NCBI RefSeq assembly: GCF_008329585.1
Contig: NZ_NPKP01000006.1
Span: forward strand, 62,001 to 126,000
Length of the DNA stretch: 64,000 bases
Direction: 5' to 3'
Source of the DNA: Mycolicibacterium sp. P9-22
GTDB taxonomy: Bacteria; Actinomycetota; Actinomycetes; Mycobacteriales; Mycobacteriaceae
The translations under genes and the position numbers were made by a program. Of the stretch, positions 25,271 to 34,331 are shown one piece after another; position 1 is the first letter of the stretch; the number at the start of each line of letters is the position of its first letter. The notes beneath the pieces were generated by a model, which was not told the DNA's origin, did no database searches, and saw only the letters and a list, made by a program, of their open reading frames with translations.

Positions 25271-27691
25271 GTGGGCGCGGACTCCGATGCGATCGCGGCA
25301 TTGCTCGCGGCGCCCTCCGAGCCGGCCAAGGTGCTGGTCTCCGGAGGCATCGGCACGGGCAAGACGGCGCTGCTGAGCACGGTGCGCGCCGCGCTGCGGG
25401 CGGCGGGCCTGCCGGTGCGCAGCCGTCCCGCCGACGACGGCCCCGGCGCCTTGATCGTCGATGACGCCCATCTGCTGTCCGATGACGAACTGGCGCTGCT
25501 GTGTGAGCGGGCCGCCGAACCGGGCCGCACCGTCGTCGTCGCCGCCGAACCACTGGCTCACCACGGCGCCCTGCGTGCGTTGGCCCTGGCGCTGACCCGG
25601 GACAATCCCGCGGTGACGCTGGGCGCCAAGACATCTGCCGACCTGACCCACGTCGAGCAGCCTGACGCCGTGCTCGCCGCGACGGCAGGGATACCGTTCC
25701 TGGTGGCGGCCGCGGCGGGCGCCGATGCACCGGCCGAGGCCGCCCGGTTCGCGCTGGTGGAACGACTGCGCCGACATGATCAGCCGGTACTGGACACCTT
25801 GCTGCTGTGCTCGCTGGATCCGCGTCTCGGACCAGACGATATCGCCGCCGCGTTGCGGGTGGAAGCCGTTGTGGCCCAAACACTTGTGGATCGAGCCAGA
25901 GCCAGTGGGCTGCTGGAGCCCGGTCAGCACCGGGCGTTCCGGCGCACCCTGCATCAGGCGGTGGCCGAGATCGTCGGCACGGCGCGCCACCACGACACCG
26001 AGATCGCGCTGCTGCAGTCACAGCTCGAAATGACCACGCTGTCAGCCGATCTCGCGCTCACGATGGCAGAACACGGATTGCGGGACGGCCGGCTGGCCGA
26101 GGCGCTGACCGCTCTGGCGGGGCGGCACCGCGACGAACCCGCACGTGCGGCCCGGCTGTACCGCGCGGCATCCGATGCCGGCTCGACCCAGCCGAGCACC
26201 GAACTCGGCGACGCGCTGGCGCTCACCGGTGACTGCGCGACGGCGGCCCGCCTGGCCGACGAACTGCTCGGCGCCGCCGATCCCGCGCAGCGTGCCGCGG
26301 CGGTGCGGATCGCGGCGAGTGTGGCCATGCATGACGGCGGTGCCGCGGCGGCAGCCGACCTGTTCCACTGGCTCGGCCCGTACCCGGATGCGTTCATCGG
26401 TTCCGCGGCCGCCGTGGTGTCGGTCGCCACCGGTGACCTCGCCACCGCCCGGGCCGCCCTCGATGTCGAGGACAGCGGTCCGCCGACATCGACCGCGCGC
26501 GCGGCGCGCAGTCTGGCCGAGGGCCTGCTCTACACCGTGGATCGGCCGTTCCCGGCAGCGATCGGCCGGCTGAGTCAGGCGATCACCGCGGAGTGGTCGT
26601 CCACCCGCGTCTCGCCGGACAGCCCCGCCGCGCTGGTCACCCTGGCCGCGTTGCACGGCGGCGATCCGGTGCGGGCCCGCAGCATCATCGGGCGCGCGGC
26701 CGGCGCCGGGCCCGCGCACGGTGAGGTGTTCAGTGCGCACCGGCACCGGCTGTTGCTGGCCTGGACCCGGATGCTGGACGGCCAGCTCAACCGGGCCACC
26801 GCCGATGCCGTCGCGGTCGACTCGGCAACGCTGCACCGCCGCGACGCGCTCTGGTCGGCGGCGCTGCGTACCGCGATCGCGCGCCGTGCCGGCGACACCG
26901 GCGCGATGCAGCAGCACTGGTATGCCGCCATCGAGGTGCTCGCCGAGTATTCGATGGACCTGTTCTCACTGCTGCCGCTGGGCGAATTGTGGGTGGCAGC
27001 GGCCCGGTTGCGCCTGGTGGACCGGCTGCAACATCACCTCGATGACGCGATGGGCCTGCTCGACACCTTGGGCCGGCCGCCGCTGTGGTCGGTGCCGCTG
27101 CACTGGGCCGGGGTGCACGCCGGGATCCTGGCCAATTCCCCGGATGCCGTCGCCCCGCACGGTCAGGCCCTCACGGCGGCCGCCGCCGACAGCAGCTACG
27201 CGCGCGCACTGGCGACGGCCGGACGGGCGTGGTTGCGGGTGCTCGCCAACCAGGTCGATGTCGATGACGTGACACTGGCCTCTCGTGCGCTCGCACAGTT
27301 CGGGCTGACCTGGGACGCGACCCGGCTGGCCAGTCAGGCCGCGTTGCAGACACCCGACCCGCGGGTGTCCGGGGTGATGCTGCAACTCGCGCGGGACCTG
27401 AAGTCCACTACCCCGGACGCAGCGGAAGGACCGGAGATCCGGGACACCGCGGCGCCGTCCCCCGGCGCCACCGCGCGCCCGGTGGCGCCGTCATCGCCGC
27501 TGTCCGATCGCGAACGCGAGGTCGCCGAATTGCTGTTGCTCGGCATGCCCTACCGCGATATCGGCAGCCAACTTTTCATCTCGGCCAAGACTGTCGAACA
27601 TCACGTCGCGCGCATCCGGCGCCGCCTGGGAGCGGAGTCCCGTTCGGAGATGTTGTCGATGTTGCGGGCCCTTCTGGGCACCCCGGCCTGA
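25271..27691 (+). CDS. IniR-like LuxR-type ATPase regulator
   Basis: 806 residues. N-terminal P-loop GGIGTGKTA (about 25-33) and Walker B ALIVDDAHLLSDDEL, a long helical repeat region, and a C-terminal LuxR helix-turn-helix (LSDREREVAELLLLGMPYRDIG, ISAKTVEHHVARIRRRLG). Position and type match Rv0339c/IniR, the regulator reported for iniBAC in M. tuberculosis; the name is inferred from synteny. GTG start, 5 bp after the Hsp70-like gene, so the two are co-expressed. It may act on the TTAGGGG repeats. Confidence 0.85.
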   Translation: MGADSDAIAALLAAPSEPAKVLVSGGIGTGKTALLSTVRAALRAAGLPVRSRPADDGPGALIVDDAHLLSDDELALLCERAAEPGRTVVVAAEPLAHHGALRALALALTRDNPAVTLGAKTSADLTHVEQPDAVLAATAGIPFLVAAAAGADAPAEAARFALVERLRRHDQPVLDTLLLCSLDPRLGPDDIAAALRVEAVVAQTLVDRARASGLLEPGQHRAFRRTLHQAVAEIVGTARHHDTEIALLQSQLEMTTLSADLALTMAEHGLRDGRLAEALTALAGRHRDEPARAARLYRAASDAGSTQPSTELGDALALTGDCATAARLADELLGAADPAQRAAAVRIAASVAMHDGGAAAAADLFHWLGPYPDAFIGSAAAVVSVATGDLATARAALDVEDSGPPTSTARAARSLAEGLLYTVDRPFPAAIGRLSQAITAEWSSTRVSPDSPAALVTLAALHGGDPVRARSIIGRAAGAGPAHGEVFSAHRHRLLLAWTRMLDGQLNRATADAVAVDSATLHRRDALWSAALRTAIARRAGDTGAMQQHWYAAIEVLAEYSMDLFSLLPLGELWVAAARLRLVDRLQHHLDDAMGLLDTLGRPPLWSVPLHWAGVHAGILANSPDAVAPHGQALTAAAADSSYARALATAGRAWLRVLANQVDVDDVTLASRALAQFGLTWDATRLASQAALQTPDPRVSGVMLQLARDLKSTTPDAAEGPEIRDTAAPSPGATARPVAPSSPLSDREREVAELLLLGMPYRDIGSQLFISAKTVEHHVARIRRRLGAESRSEMLSMLRALLGTPA

Positions 27692-27782
27692 GCCGTCTCG
27701 AGGCGACCAACTAGTGAGTTAGGTCAGCCTTGCTAGCGGTATGACAACCGGTGATGTAACTATGAGCAGGCAAATAGCCTAA

Positions 27783-27823
27783 GTTACCGATCAGTAACTA
27801 TACTCAAGTTACCCGCTAGTAAC
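27783..27823. promoter_or_regulatory. Two tandem GTTAC-N6-GTAAC operator-like palindromes
   Basis: Two identical inverted repeats, GTTAC-6 nt-GTAAC, at 27783-27798 and 27808-27823, 25 bp apart, directly upstream of the Fe-S reductase start at 27846. The exact repetition of arms and spacing points to a dimeric repressor (TetR-like form) that binds two sites. No such regulator is next to the gene. Confidence 0.65.
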
Positions 27824-27845
27824 TTAAACCCCGGGGAGGCACGCG

Positions 27846-30800
27846 GTGCAGCACACGCTCGAAGTGAGCAGGTTGGTCCTCGCAATGCTGATGACCGCCG
27901 TCGTCTTGGTGTTCGCCGCCAAGCGCGTGCTGTGGCTGACGAAGCTGATCAGCTCGGGCCAGAAGGTGGGCGACGAGCGCGGCCGCAAAAACGATCTGGT
28001 CAAGCGCTTCCTGAACCAGAACAAGGAAGTCTTCGCCCAGTCGAAGCTCCTGAAATGGTCGATCCCCGGTATTGCGCACTTCTTCACCATGTGGGGCTTC
28101 TTCGTCCTCGGCTCGGTGTACGTCGAGGCCTTCGGAGTGCTCTTCGATCCCGAGTTCCACATCCCCTTCGTCGGCCGCTGGCCCGTGCTGGGCTTCCTGC
28201 AGGACTTCTTCGCCCTCATGGTGCTGCTCGGCATCGTGACCTTCGCGATCATCCGCGTGGCCCGCGAGCCCAAGAAGATCGGCCGCGAATCCCGCTTCTA
28301 CGGTTCGCACACCGGCGGCGCGTGGGAGATCCTCTTCATGATCTTCCTGGTCATCGCCACCTACGTGCTGTTCCGCGGTGCAGCGGTCAACGTGCTCGGC
28401 GAGGAATTCCCCTACCAGTCCGGCGCCTTCCTCTCCGATGGCATGGCGTGGCTGCTGGCCCCACTGGGCGCGACCGCCAACATGTGGATCGAAACGCTGG
28501 CCCTGATGGGCCACATCGGCGTCATGCTGGTGTTCCTGCTGATCGTGCTGCACTCCAAGCACCTGCACATCGGCCTGGCACCCATCAACGTCACCTTCAA
28601 GCGCCTGCCCGACGGTCTGGGCCCGCTGCTGCCCATGGAGCACAAGGGCGAGCCGATCGACTTCGACGATCCCGCCGAGGACGCGGTGTTCGGCCGCGGC
28701 AAGATCGAGGACTTCACCTGGAAGGGCTACCTCGACTTCACCACCTGCACCGAATGCGGCCGCTGCCAGTCGCAGTGCCCGGCCTGGAACACCGGCAAGC
28801 CACTGTCTCCCAAGCTCGTGATCATGAACCTGCGCGACCACATGTTCGCGAAGGCGCCCTACTTCCTCGACGGCAAGGAAAGCCCGCTGGAGAACACCCC
28901 CGAGGGTGGTCTCGGCGAGGAGATCCGCGGCGAGAAGCACGATGAGAAGCACTCGCACGACCATGTCCCGGAGTCCGGCTTCGAGCGCATCCCCGCCGAT
29001 TCGCCACTGCAGGCGACCCGGCCCCTGGTCGGCACCCTCGAGCAGGCCGGCGTCATCGATCCCGACGTGCTGTGGTCCTGCACCAACTGCGGTGCATGCG
29101 TTGAGCAGTGCCCGGTCGACATCGAGCACATCGACCACATCGTCGACATGCGTCGCTACCAGGTCATGGTCGAATCCGAGTTCCCCGGCGAACTCGGCGT
29201 GCTGTTCAAGAACCTGGAGAACAAGGGCAACCCCTGGGGCCAGAACGCCAAGGACCGCACCAACTGGATCGACGAGGTCGACTTCGACGTCCCGGTCTAC
29301 GGCGAAGACGTGGACTCGTTCGACGGTTTCGAGTACCTGTTCTGGGTCGGCTGCGCGGGCGCCTACGAGGACCGCGCGAAGAAGACCACCAAGGCGGTCG
29401 CCGAACTGCTCTCCACCGCGGGCGTGAAGTACCTGGTGCTGGGCACCGGCGAAACCTGCACCGGCGATTCCGCCCGGCGTGCCGGCAACGAGTTCCTGTT
29501 CCAGCAGCTCGCGGCGCAGAACGTCGAGACCATCAACGAGTTGTTCGAGGGTGTCGAGGCCGTCGACCGCAAGGTCGTCGTGACCTGCCCGCACTGCTAC
29601 AACACGATCAACCGCGAGTATCCGCAGCTCGGCAGCAACTACACCGTGGTGCACCACACGCAGCTGCTGAACCGCCTGGTCCGCGACAAGCGGCTCATCC
29701 CGGTGACCTCCGTCGACCAGGAAGTCACCTACCACGACCCGTGCTTCCTTGGCAGGCACAACAAGGAGTACGAGGCTCCGCGTGAGCTGGTCGGCGCCGC
29801 CGGCGCGAAGCTCACCGAGATGCCGCGGCACGCCGACCGTGGCTTGTGCTGTGGCGCCGGTGGTGCCCGGATGTGGATGGAAGAACATATCGGTAAGCGC
29901 GTCAACACCGAGCGCACCGAGGAGGCCATCGATACCGGCGCATCGGCCATCGCGACCGGTTGCCCGTTCTGCCGCGTGATGATCACCGACGGTGTCGACG
30001 ATGTCGCGGCCGCCCGCGACATCGAGAAGGTCGAGGTGCTCGACGTCGCGCAGCTGCTGCTGAACTCGCTGGACACCAGCCTGTACACGCTGCCCGAAAA
30101 GGGCACCGCCGCAGCCGCTTCCGCCGAGCGCGCCGAGGCGCGCGCGGCACTGGAAGCCGAGCAGGAAGCCGCCGCGGTCGCGGCAGCGCCTGCCGTCGAA
30201 GAAAAGGTCGAAGAGCAGACCGACAAGCCGGCCGCTGCCGCCGCTCCGGTCACCGGACTGGGCCTGGCCGGTGGGGCCAAGCGCCCCGGCGCCAAGAAGG
30301 CGACCGCCCCGGCGGCCGAAGCCGCCGCCCCGGCGGCACCGGCCAAGGGACTCGGATTGGCCGGCGGCGCAAAGCGTCCCGGTGCCAAGAAGGCCGCGCC
30401 GGCTGCCGATGCCGCACGCGCTGCGGAGGCTGCCACCCCGGCGGCACCGGTCAAGGGACTCGGATTGGCCGGCGGCGCAAAGCGTCCGGGCGCCAAGAAG
30501 GCTGCTCCCGCGGCGCCTGCCGCGGAGGCTCCGGCCGCCGAAGCCCCCACCGAGGCGGCCCCCGCGACTCCCGAACCAGAGGTCAAGGGACTCGGAATCG
30601 CTTCGGGCGCACGCCGTCCGGGCGCGAAGAAGGCCGCCCCCGCAGCGGCCGCGCCTGCCGCTCCGCAAGCCGAGGAGGCTCCGGTCGCTGAGACGCCGGC
30701 GGCCGCACCCGCCGAACCGGCCAAGCCCGAGACTCCGGTCGTCGGCCTCGGTATCGCCGCCGGAGCCCGGCGGCCGGGTGCCAAGAAGGCCGCGCCCAGC

Positions 30801-30950
30801 ACAGCGCCGGCGACCGCCACACCCGCGCCCGCGGAACCGGAACCCGAACCGGAACCGGAACCGTCCGGCGAGGACGCTTCCGGAAAGGACGAACCGCCCG
30901 TGGTGGGCTTGGGCATCCGCCCCGGCGCCCGCCGCCCGGGTAAACGGTAG
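27846..30950 (+). CDS. Membrane Fe-S (CCG-domain) oxidoreductase with repeat tail, Rv0338c-like
   Basis: 1034 residues. Residues 1-260 hold several membrane helices of the NarI/HdrE-like type. Two 4Fe-4S motifs follow: CTECGRCQSQCP and CTNCGACVEQCP. Then come two CCG-type cysteine domains (CPHCYNTINREYP; CCGAGG and ATGCPFCRVMITDG), as in heterodisulfide-reductase-type subunits. The last ~230 residues are Ala/Pro/Lys linkers carrying six copies of a GLGLAGGAKRPGAKK-type motif. It should pass electrons between quinones and an unknown thiol or disulfide partner at the inner membrane. In M. tuberculosis the orthologue is divergent from iniR's neighbours and thought essential (from memory). GTG start, GGGGAGG upstream; a strong terminator follows. 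Confidence 0.88.
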   Translation: MQHTLEVSRLVLAMLMTAVVLVFAAKRVLWLTKLISSGQKVGDERGRKNDLVKRFLNQNKEVFAQSKLLKWSIPGIAHFFTMWGFFVLGSVYVEAFGVLFDPEFHIPFVGRWPVLGFLQDFFALMVLLGIVTFAIIRVAREPKKIGRESRFYGSHTGGAWEILFMIFLVIATYVLFRGAAVNVLGEEFPYQSGAFLSDGMAWLLAPLGATANMWIETLALMGHIGVMLVFLLIVLHSKHLHIGLAPINVTFKRLPDGLGPLLPMEHKGEPIDFDDPAEDAVFGRGKIEDFTWKGYLDFTTCTECGRCQSQCPAWNTGKPLSPKLVIMNLRDHMFAKAPYFLDGKESPLENTPEGGLGEEIRGEKHDEKHSHDHVPESGFERIPADSPLQATRPLVGTLEQAGVIDPDVLWSCTNCGACVEQCPVDIEHIDHIVDMRRYQVMVESEFPGELGVLFKNLENKGNPWGQNAKDRTNWIDEVDFDVPVYGEDVDSFDGFEYLFWVGCAGAYEDRAKKTTKAVAELLSTAGVKYLVLGTGETCTGDSARRAGNEFLFQQLAAQNVETINELFEGVEAVDRKVVVTCPHCYNTINREYPQLGSNYTVVHHTQLLNRLVRDKRLIPVTSVDQEVTYHDPCFLGRHNKEYEAPRELVGAAGAKLTEMPRHADRGLCCGAGGARMWMEEHIGKRVNTERTEEAIDTGASAIATGCPFCRVMITDGVDDVAAARDIEKVEVLDVAQLLLNSLDTSLYTLPEKGTAAAASAERAEARAALEAEQEAAAVAAAPAVEEKVEEQTDKPAAAAAPVTGLGLAGGAKRPGAKKATAPAAEAAAPAAPAKGLGLAGGAKRPGAKKAAPAADAARAAEAATPAAPVKGLGLAGGAKRPGAKKAAPAAPAAEAPAAEAPTEAAPATPEPEVKGLGIASGARRPGAKKAAPAAAAPAAPQAEEAPVAETPAAAPAEPAKPETPVVGLGIAAGARRPGAKKAAPSTAPATATPAPAEPEPEPEPEPSGEDASGKDEPPVVGLGIRPGARRPGKR
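30255..30947 (+). repeat. Six-copy GLG..(G/S)A(K/R)RPG(AKK) coding repeat
   Basis: Six copies of a 12-15 residue motif end the Fe-S reductase: three GLGLAGGAKRPGAKK copies, then GLGIASGARRPGAKK, GLGIAAGARRPGAKK and the terminal GLGIRPGARRPGKR. They are separated by Ala/Pro/Glu linkers of 15-45 residues. The basic motif in an acidic-neutral linker suggests a repeated binding peptide. Confidence 0.9.
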
Positions 30951-30967
30951 ACCGGTACGCCAGACAC

Positions 30968-31018
30968 TGACGGGCCCGATGACGACGACATGTCGTTATC
31001 GGGCCCGTCAATTTTTTT
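30968..31018 (+). terminator. Rho-independent terminator of the Fe-S reductase gene
   Basis: Perfect 13-bp arms (30968-30980 and 30998-31010: TGACGGGCCCGAT and its complement) with an inner palindrome, followed by seven T. It lies 17 bp after the stop codon. An unusually clear intrinsic terminator for a mycobacterium. Confidence 0.92.
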
Positions 31019-31257
31019 GATCTTGAAACCGCCCGGCTTTCGGTTGTCACTGCAGGTCATGGCGATCGTTAGGATTTGCTAATAGTTGCAAACGCAATAT
31101 TTAAATGATTACGGTTGCGTAGACCGCAACACGTTCTCGTTGGCTCGATAACCTCCGTTCAGTTGGCTGAAGAACGTCTGAGGAATTCAGAAAAATGCCG
31201 GTCCACCTCGGAAACAAACCAGTCGACATCAAAGAGTCAACCGAGGTAAGGACTGAA

Positions 31258-32421
31258 ATGCAGGTAGCTGTTCGCTCATATCTGACTGCCGGAGTCGCCG
31301 CGGTCAGCGCCGCCGCACTCATCGCCGCGCCGGTCATGCCGACACCAACGGAAATCAAGGTTCCCGCCATCTACTCGGCCCAGGTCAACCTGGCGGCCGC
31401 GTCGAACCCCATCACGCCATGGCTCGATGTCCTGGACCAAGCGGTCGGGAATGTCGTCGGTATCGGCGGCGCAGTCGCAGCCGACCCCCTGCCGGGTGTC
31501 CGTCAGTTGGTGACCAACCTGCTCGGTCACGGCGAGACGCTTGTCACCGGCCTGACGGGTGCCGGGCGAGGCCTGTTCACCTACGCGACCGAGACCGTAC
31601 CGACTGCGCTGCGGACGGCGGGCGAGCAACTGCGGCAGGGCAACGTCACCGGCGCCGCCCAGACCATCAGCGATATGACGTTAGGCGTGGTGCTCGTCGG
31701 ATTCTCCTTGATCGACGTGGTGGCAATCCCCGGGCAGATGGCAGACACCGCCGCCAGGGTGGTCAACGCGGTCGCCGGTTTCGGAACCCTGCTGCCGCTC
31801 GTCATCGGTGCGGTGGGACCGATCTCGGCCATCATCAACACCATTGGCGCCCAAGGCCAGGCCCTGGTCGACGCGTTCGCCGACCGAGATCTGCTCGGCG
31901 CGATCAGCGCGCTGGTCAATACTCCTGCCGCCCTGACCGGCGCATTGCTGAACGGATTCGGAGACGCTCCCGGACTGCTCACGTTCGATTCGGCGACCGG
32001 CAACAACGGCCTGCTGACCACCTTGTTCGTGACGATCCCCCGGGTCATCGCGGATGCTCTGAAGCCGCCGGCCCCCGCAACGGTGCAGAAGACTGCTGAG
32101 GACACCGGCGTCTCGGCGCTGCCCGATGTGAATGCCGCGACCATCACCCTGGACGCCACCACCGAAGCGGCCGTCGAGGCACCCGAGACCGCGGCCGAAC
32201 CGGTCGCGGAGGAGGCCGCTGAAGCAGCGGCGACCGTGGCGACCGTCGCCGAGGAAGGCGTCGCCGAAGAGACCGCGCCCGCCGAGGTGGTGGAGGAACT
32301 GGCCGCCGAGGAACTGGAGGAGGCCGAGGAACCCGTCGCCGAAGCCAAGGACGTCAAGCGGGTCGCACCGCGTACAGCCCGGACCGGGGTGAAGCGAGCG
32401 GGTAATCCGGCTGCCGCCTAG
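31258..32421 (+). CDS. Secreted GjpA-like outer-membrane porin candidate
   Basis: 387 residues. The start at 31258 (AGGTAAGGA upstream) gives a signal peptide (MQVAVRSYLTAGVAAVSAAALIAAP) and an AXA-type site; the upstream in-frame ATG at 31195 would add 21 untypical residues. The mature part begins NPITPWLDVLDQAVGNVVG and is a long amphipathic, Ala/Gly/Val-rich helical region; the last 100 residues are Ala/Glu/Val-rich and acidic, ending KRAGNPAAA. This composition and N-terminus resemble mycobacterial proteins annotated as outer membrane porin GjpA; porin activity is not shown by sequence. A 307-bp gap with an A/T-rich promoter-like part precedes it. Confidence 0.65.
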   Translation: MQVAVRSYLTAGVAAVSAAALIAAPVMPTPTEIKVPAIYSAQVNLAAASNPITPWLDVLDQAVGNVVGIGGAVAADPLPGVRQLVTNLLGHGETLVTGLTGAGRGLFTYATETVPTALRTAGEQLRQGNVTGAAQTISDMTLGVVLVGFSLIDVVAIPGQMADTAARVVNAVAGFGTLLPLVIGAVGPISAIINTIGAQGQALVDAFADRDLLGAISALVNTPAALTGALLNGFGDAPGLLTFDSATGNNGLLTTLFVTIPRVIADALKPPAPATVQKTAEDTGVSALPDVNAATITLDATTEAAVEAPETAAEPVAEEAAEAAATVATVAEEGVAEETAPAEVVEELAAEELEEAEEPVAEAKDVKRVAPRTARTGVKRAGNPAAA

Positions 32422-32439
32422 GCGTCAACGCCCCTGAAC

Positions 32440-32479
32440 CAGTAGGCCCCTTTCGGCGCGACGCGGAAGGGGCCTACTG
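32440..32479. terminator. Bidirectional hairpin between convergent genes
   Basis: A 13-bp perfect stem (CAGTAGGCCCCTT at 32440-32452 with its complement at 32467-32479) sits between the convergent porin-like and secreted-protein genes. No U-tract is seen, so termination strength is uncertain. Confidence 0.65.
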
Positions 32480-32504
32480 CTGCGTGTACGGATCGCCGCC
32501 GGGG

Positions 32505-32921
32505 CTAGACCGGTTGCAGCTGGAATGGCGTCGCACTGGTGATCCCACCCGGACAGGCACCATTCGAATCTGCCGACAGAACACCGCCGAGGGTCACCGG
32601 ATCAATCGACATATGGACCACCGCCGGCTGAAAGCTGCCGTCAGGGCAAATGAATCCATCGGGTTTGGTGACGGAAAAATTCCAGTTCCCATCGGTCAGC
32701 CTCATCGGGCTCGTCCAGCCCTGATTACTGGCCACCGTCCCCGCGCAACCGGCCGGACCGCAGGTACTCGCGATCTTCCACACGTTCTCGGGGTCGCCCT
32801 CCGCACCGGAATAGGCGCCATTGAGCAGCGGTGGTTCGGCGTGCACAGGAGCAGCGAATGCCACACCCATCGCCAAAGTGATTCCGAATGCCGCGCCCAG
32901 CGAACCTGTTATCGACGTCAT
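32505..32921 (-). CDS. Small secreted protein, function unknown
   Basis: 138 residues from ATG at 32921. A signal peptide (SLGAAFGITLAMGVAFAAPVHA) is cleaved before EPPLLNGAYSG. The mature part has four Cys (CGPAGC; FICPDGS; ACPGG) probably in two disulfides, Trp-rich (NWNFSVTKPDG), like several small mycobacterial exported proteins. An upstream GTG at 32972 would add 17 residues ahead of the signal peptide and is less likely. Not assigned to a family. Confidence 0.7.
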   Translation of the reverse strand: MTSITGSLGAAFGITLAMGVAFAAPVHAEPPLLNGAYSGAEGDPENVWKIASTCGPAGCAGTVASNQGWTSPMRLTDGNWNFSVTKPDGFICPDGSFQPAVVHMSIDPVTLGGVLSADSNGACPGGITSATPFQLQPV

Positions 32922-33058
32922 AATGATCCGGAAAATAGCACCGAGCCACCCGAAAGCACTGAATAAGCACACGTTATGCCCGTCAATTTATAGTGCGGGT
33001 GTCGAATTGTGACTTCCGCCAGAAAATCGGTTTGCGAACCCGTGGGAGACTTGAGCCC

Positions 33059-34330
33059 GTGAGTACCCATCAGCTGCCGGACAAGACGTGGCATTCCAGC
33101 CAGCAGCCGCGACCGCGGACGTTCGCCCAGTCGACCAAGCTGCAGGACGTTCTCTATGAGATCCGCGGCCCGGTACACGAGCACGCCTCGCGCCTGGAGG
33201 CCGAGGGGCACCGCATCCTCAAACTCAACATCGGCAACCCGGCGCCGTTCGGCTTCGAGGCCCCCGATGTGATCATGCGCGACATCATCGGAGCGCTGCC
33301 GCACGCGCAGGGCTACTCCGATTCCAAGGGCATCATCCCGGCCCGCCGGGCGGTCTTCACCCGCTACGAACTCGTCGAGGGCTTCCCCAAATTCGACGTC
33401 GACGACGTGTTTCTGGGCAACGGCGTCTCCGAGCTCATCACCATGACCTTGCAGGCCCTGCTCGACAACGGCGACCAGGTCCTCATCCCGGCTCCGGACT
33501 ACCCGCTGTGGACGGCGTCCACAGCGCTGGCCGGCGGCACCCCGGTGCACTACATGTGCGACGAGACCCAGGGCTGGAATCCCGATATCGCCGACCTGGA
33601 GTCCAAGATCACCGACCGCACCAAGGCGCTGGTCGTGATCAACCCGAACAACCCGACCGGCGCGGTGTACAGCCGCGAAATCCTGGAGCAGATGGTCGAA
33701 CTCGCCCGCAAGCATCAGCTGCTGCTGCTCGCCGACGAGATCTACGACAAGATCCTCTATGACGACGCGAAGCACATCAGCCTGGCGACGCTGGCCCCCG
33801 ACCTGCTGTGCCTGACGTTCAACGGACTGTCCAAGGCCTACCGGGTGGCGGGATACCGGTCGGGCTGGCTGGTCATCACCGGGCCCAAGGAGCACGCCAG
33901 CAGCTTCCTGGAGGGCATCAACCTGCTCGCGAATATGCGCCTGTGCCCGAATGTGCCTGCCCAGCATGCGATTCAGGTGGCTCTCGGCGGGCATCAGAGC
34001 ATCGATGACCTGGTGCTGCCGGGCGGCCGGCTGCTCGAACAGCGCGATACCGCCTGGACGAAGCTCAACGAGATTCCCGGCGTCTCCTGCGTCAAGCCCG
34101 AGGGCGCGCTGTACGCCTTCCCCCGGCTCGACCCCGAGGTCTACGACATCCACGATGACGAGCAGCTGGTGCTCGATCTGCTGCTGCAGGAGAAGATCCT
34201 GGTGACCCAGGGCACCGGTTTCAATTGGCCCACACCGGATCACCTGCGCATCGTGACGCTGCCCTGGTCTCGCGATCTGTCGAATGCGATCGAGCGTCTC
34301 GGCAACTTCCTGGTGAGCTACCGGCAATGA
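33059..34330 (+). CDS. aspC: Aspartate/alanine aminotransferase family enzyme (AspC)
   Basis: 423 residues of fold-type I aminotransferases. PLP lysine in NGLSKAYRVAGYRSGW, NPNNPTGAVYSREILEQM and DEIYDKILYDD, and the terminal Arg in HLRIVTLPWSR. Rv0337c is the M. tuberculosis relative; these enzymes act as alanine- or aspartate-type transaminases. GTG at 33059 with GGGAGA upstream is preferred over the in-frame start at 32993. It has a secreted-protein gene divergent upstream and a convergent DUF4304 gene downstream (1-bp gap). Confidence 0.9.
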   Translation: MSTHQLPDKTWHSSQQPRPRTFAQSTKLQDVLYEIRGPVHEHASRLEAEGHRILKLNIGNPAPFGFEAPDVIMRDIIGALPHAQGYSDSKGIIPARRAVFTRYELVEGFPKFDVDDVFLGNGVSELITMTLQALLDNGDQVLIPAPDYPLWTASTALAGGTPVHYMCDETQGWNPDIADLESKITDRTKALVVINPNNPTGAVYSREILEQMVELARKHQLLLLADEIYDKILYDDAKHISLATLAPDLLCLTFNGLSKAYRVAGYRSGWLVITGPKEHASSFLEGINLLANMRLCPNVPAQHAIQVALGGHQSIDDLVLPGGRLLEQRDTAWTKLNEIPGVSCVKPEGALYAFPRLDPEVYDIHDDEQLVLDLLLQEKILVTQGTGFNWPTPDHLRIVTLPWSRDLSNAIERLGNFLVSYRQ

Positions 34331-34331
34331 C

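Noticed and set aside
27719..27737. IdeR-like iron box upstream of the Fe-S reductase
   Set aside because: Only the left half (TTAGGT-x-AG) matches; about 11 of 19 positions agree, near what a chance half-site gives.
27816..30668. A 950-codon open frame antisense to the Fe-S reductase
   Set aside because: Codon bias of the high-GC gene keeps the antisense frame open. The translation is rich in Gly/His/Asp without domain, while the sense frame has clear Fe-S motifs.
31258..32421. PE/PPE family membership of the secreted Ala-rich protein
   Set aside because: No PE or PPE N-terminal motif; a classical signal peptide is present instead.
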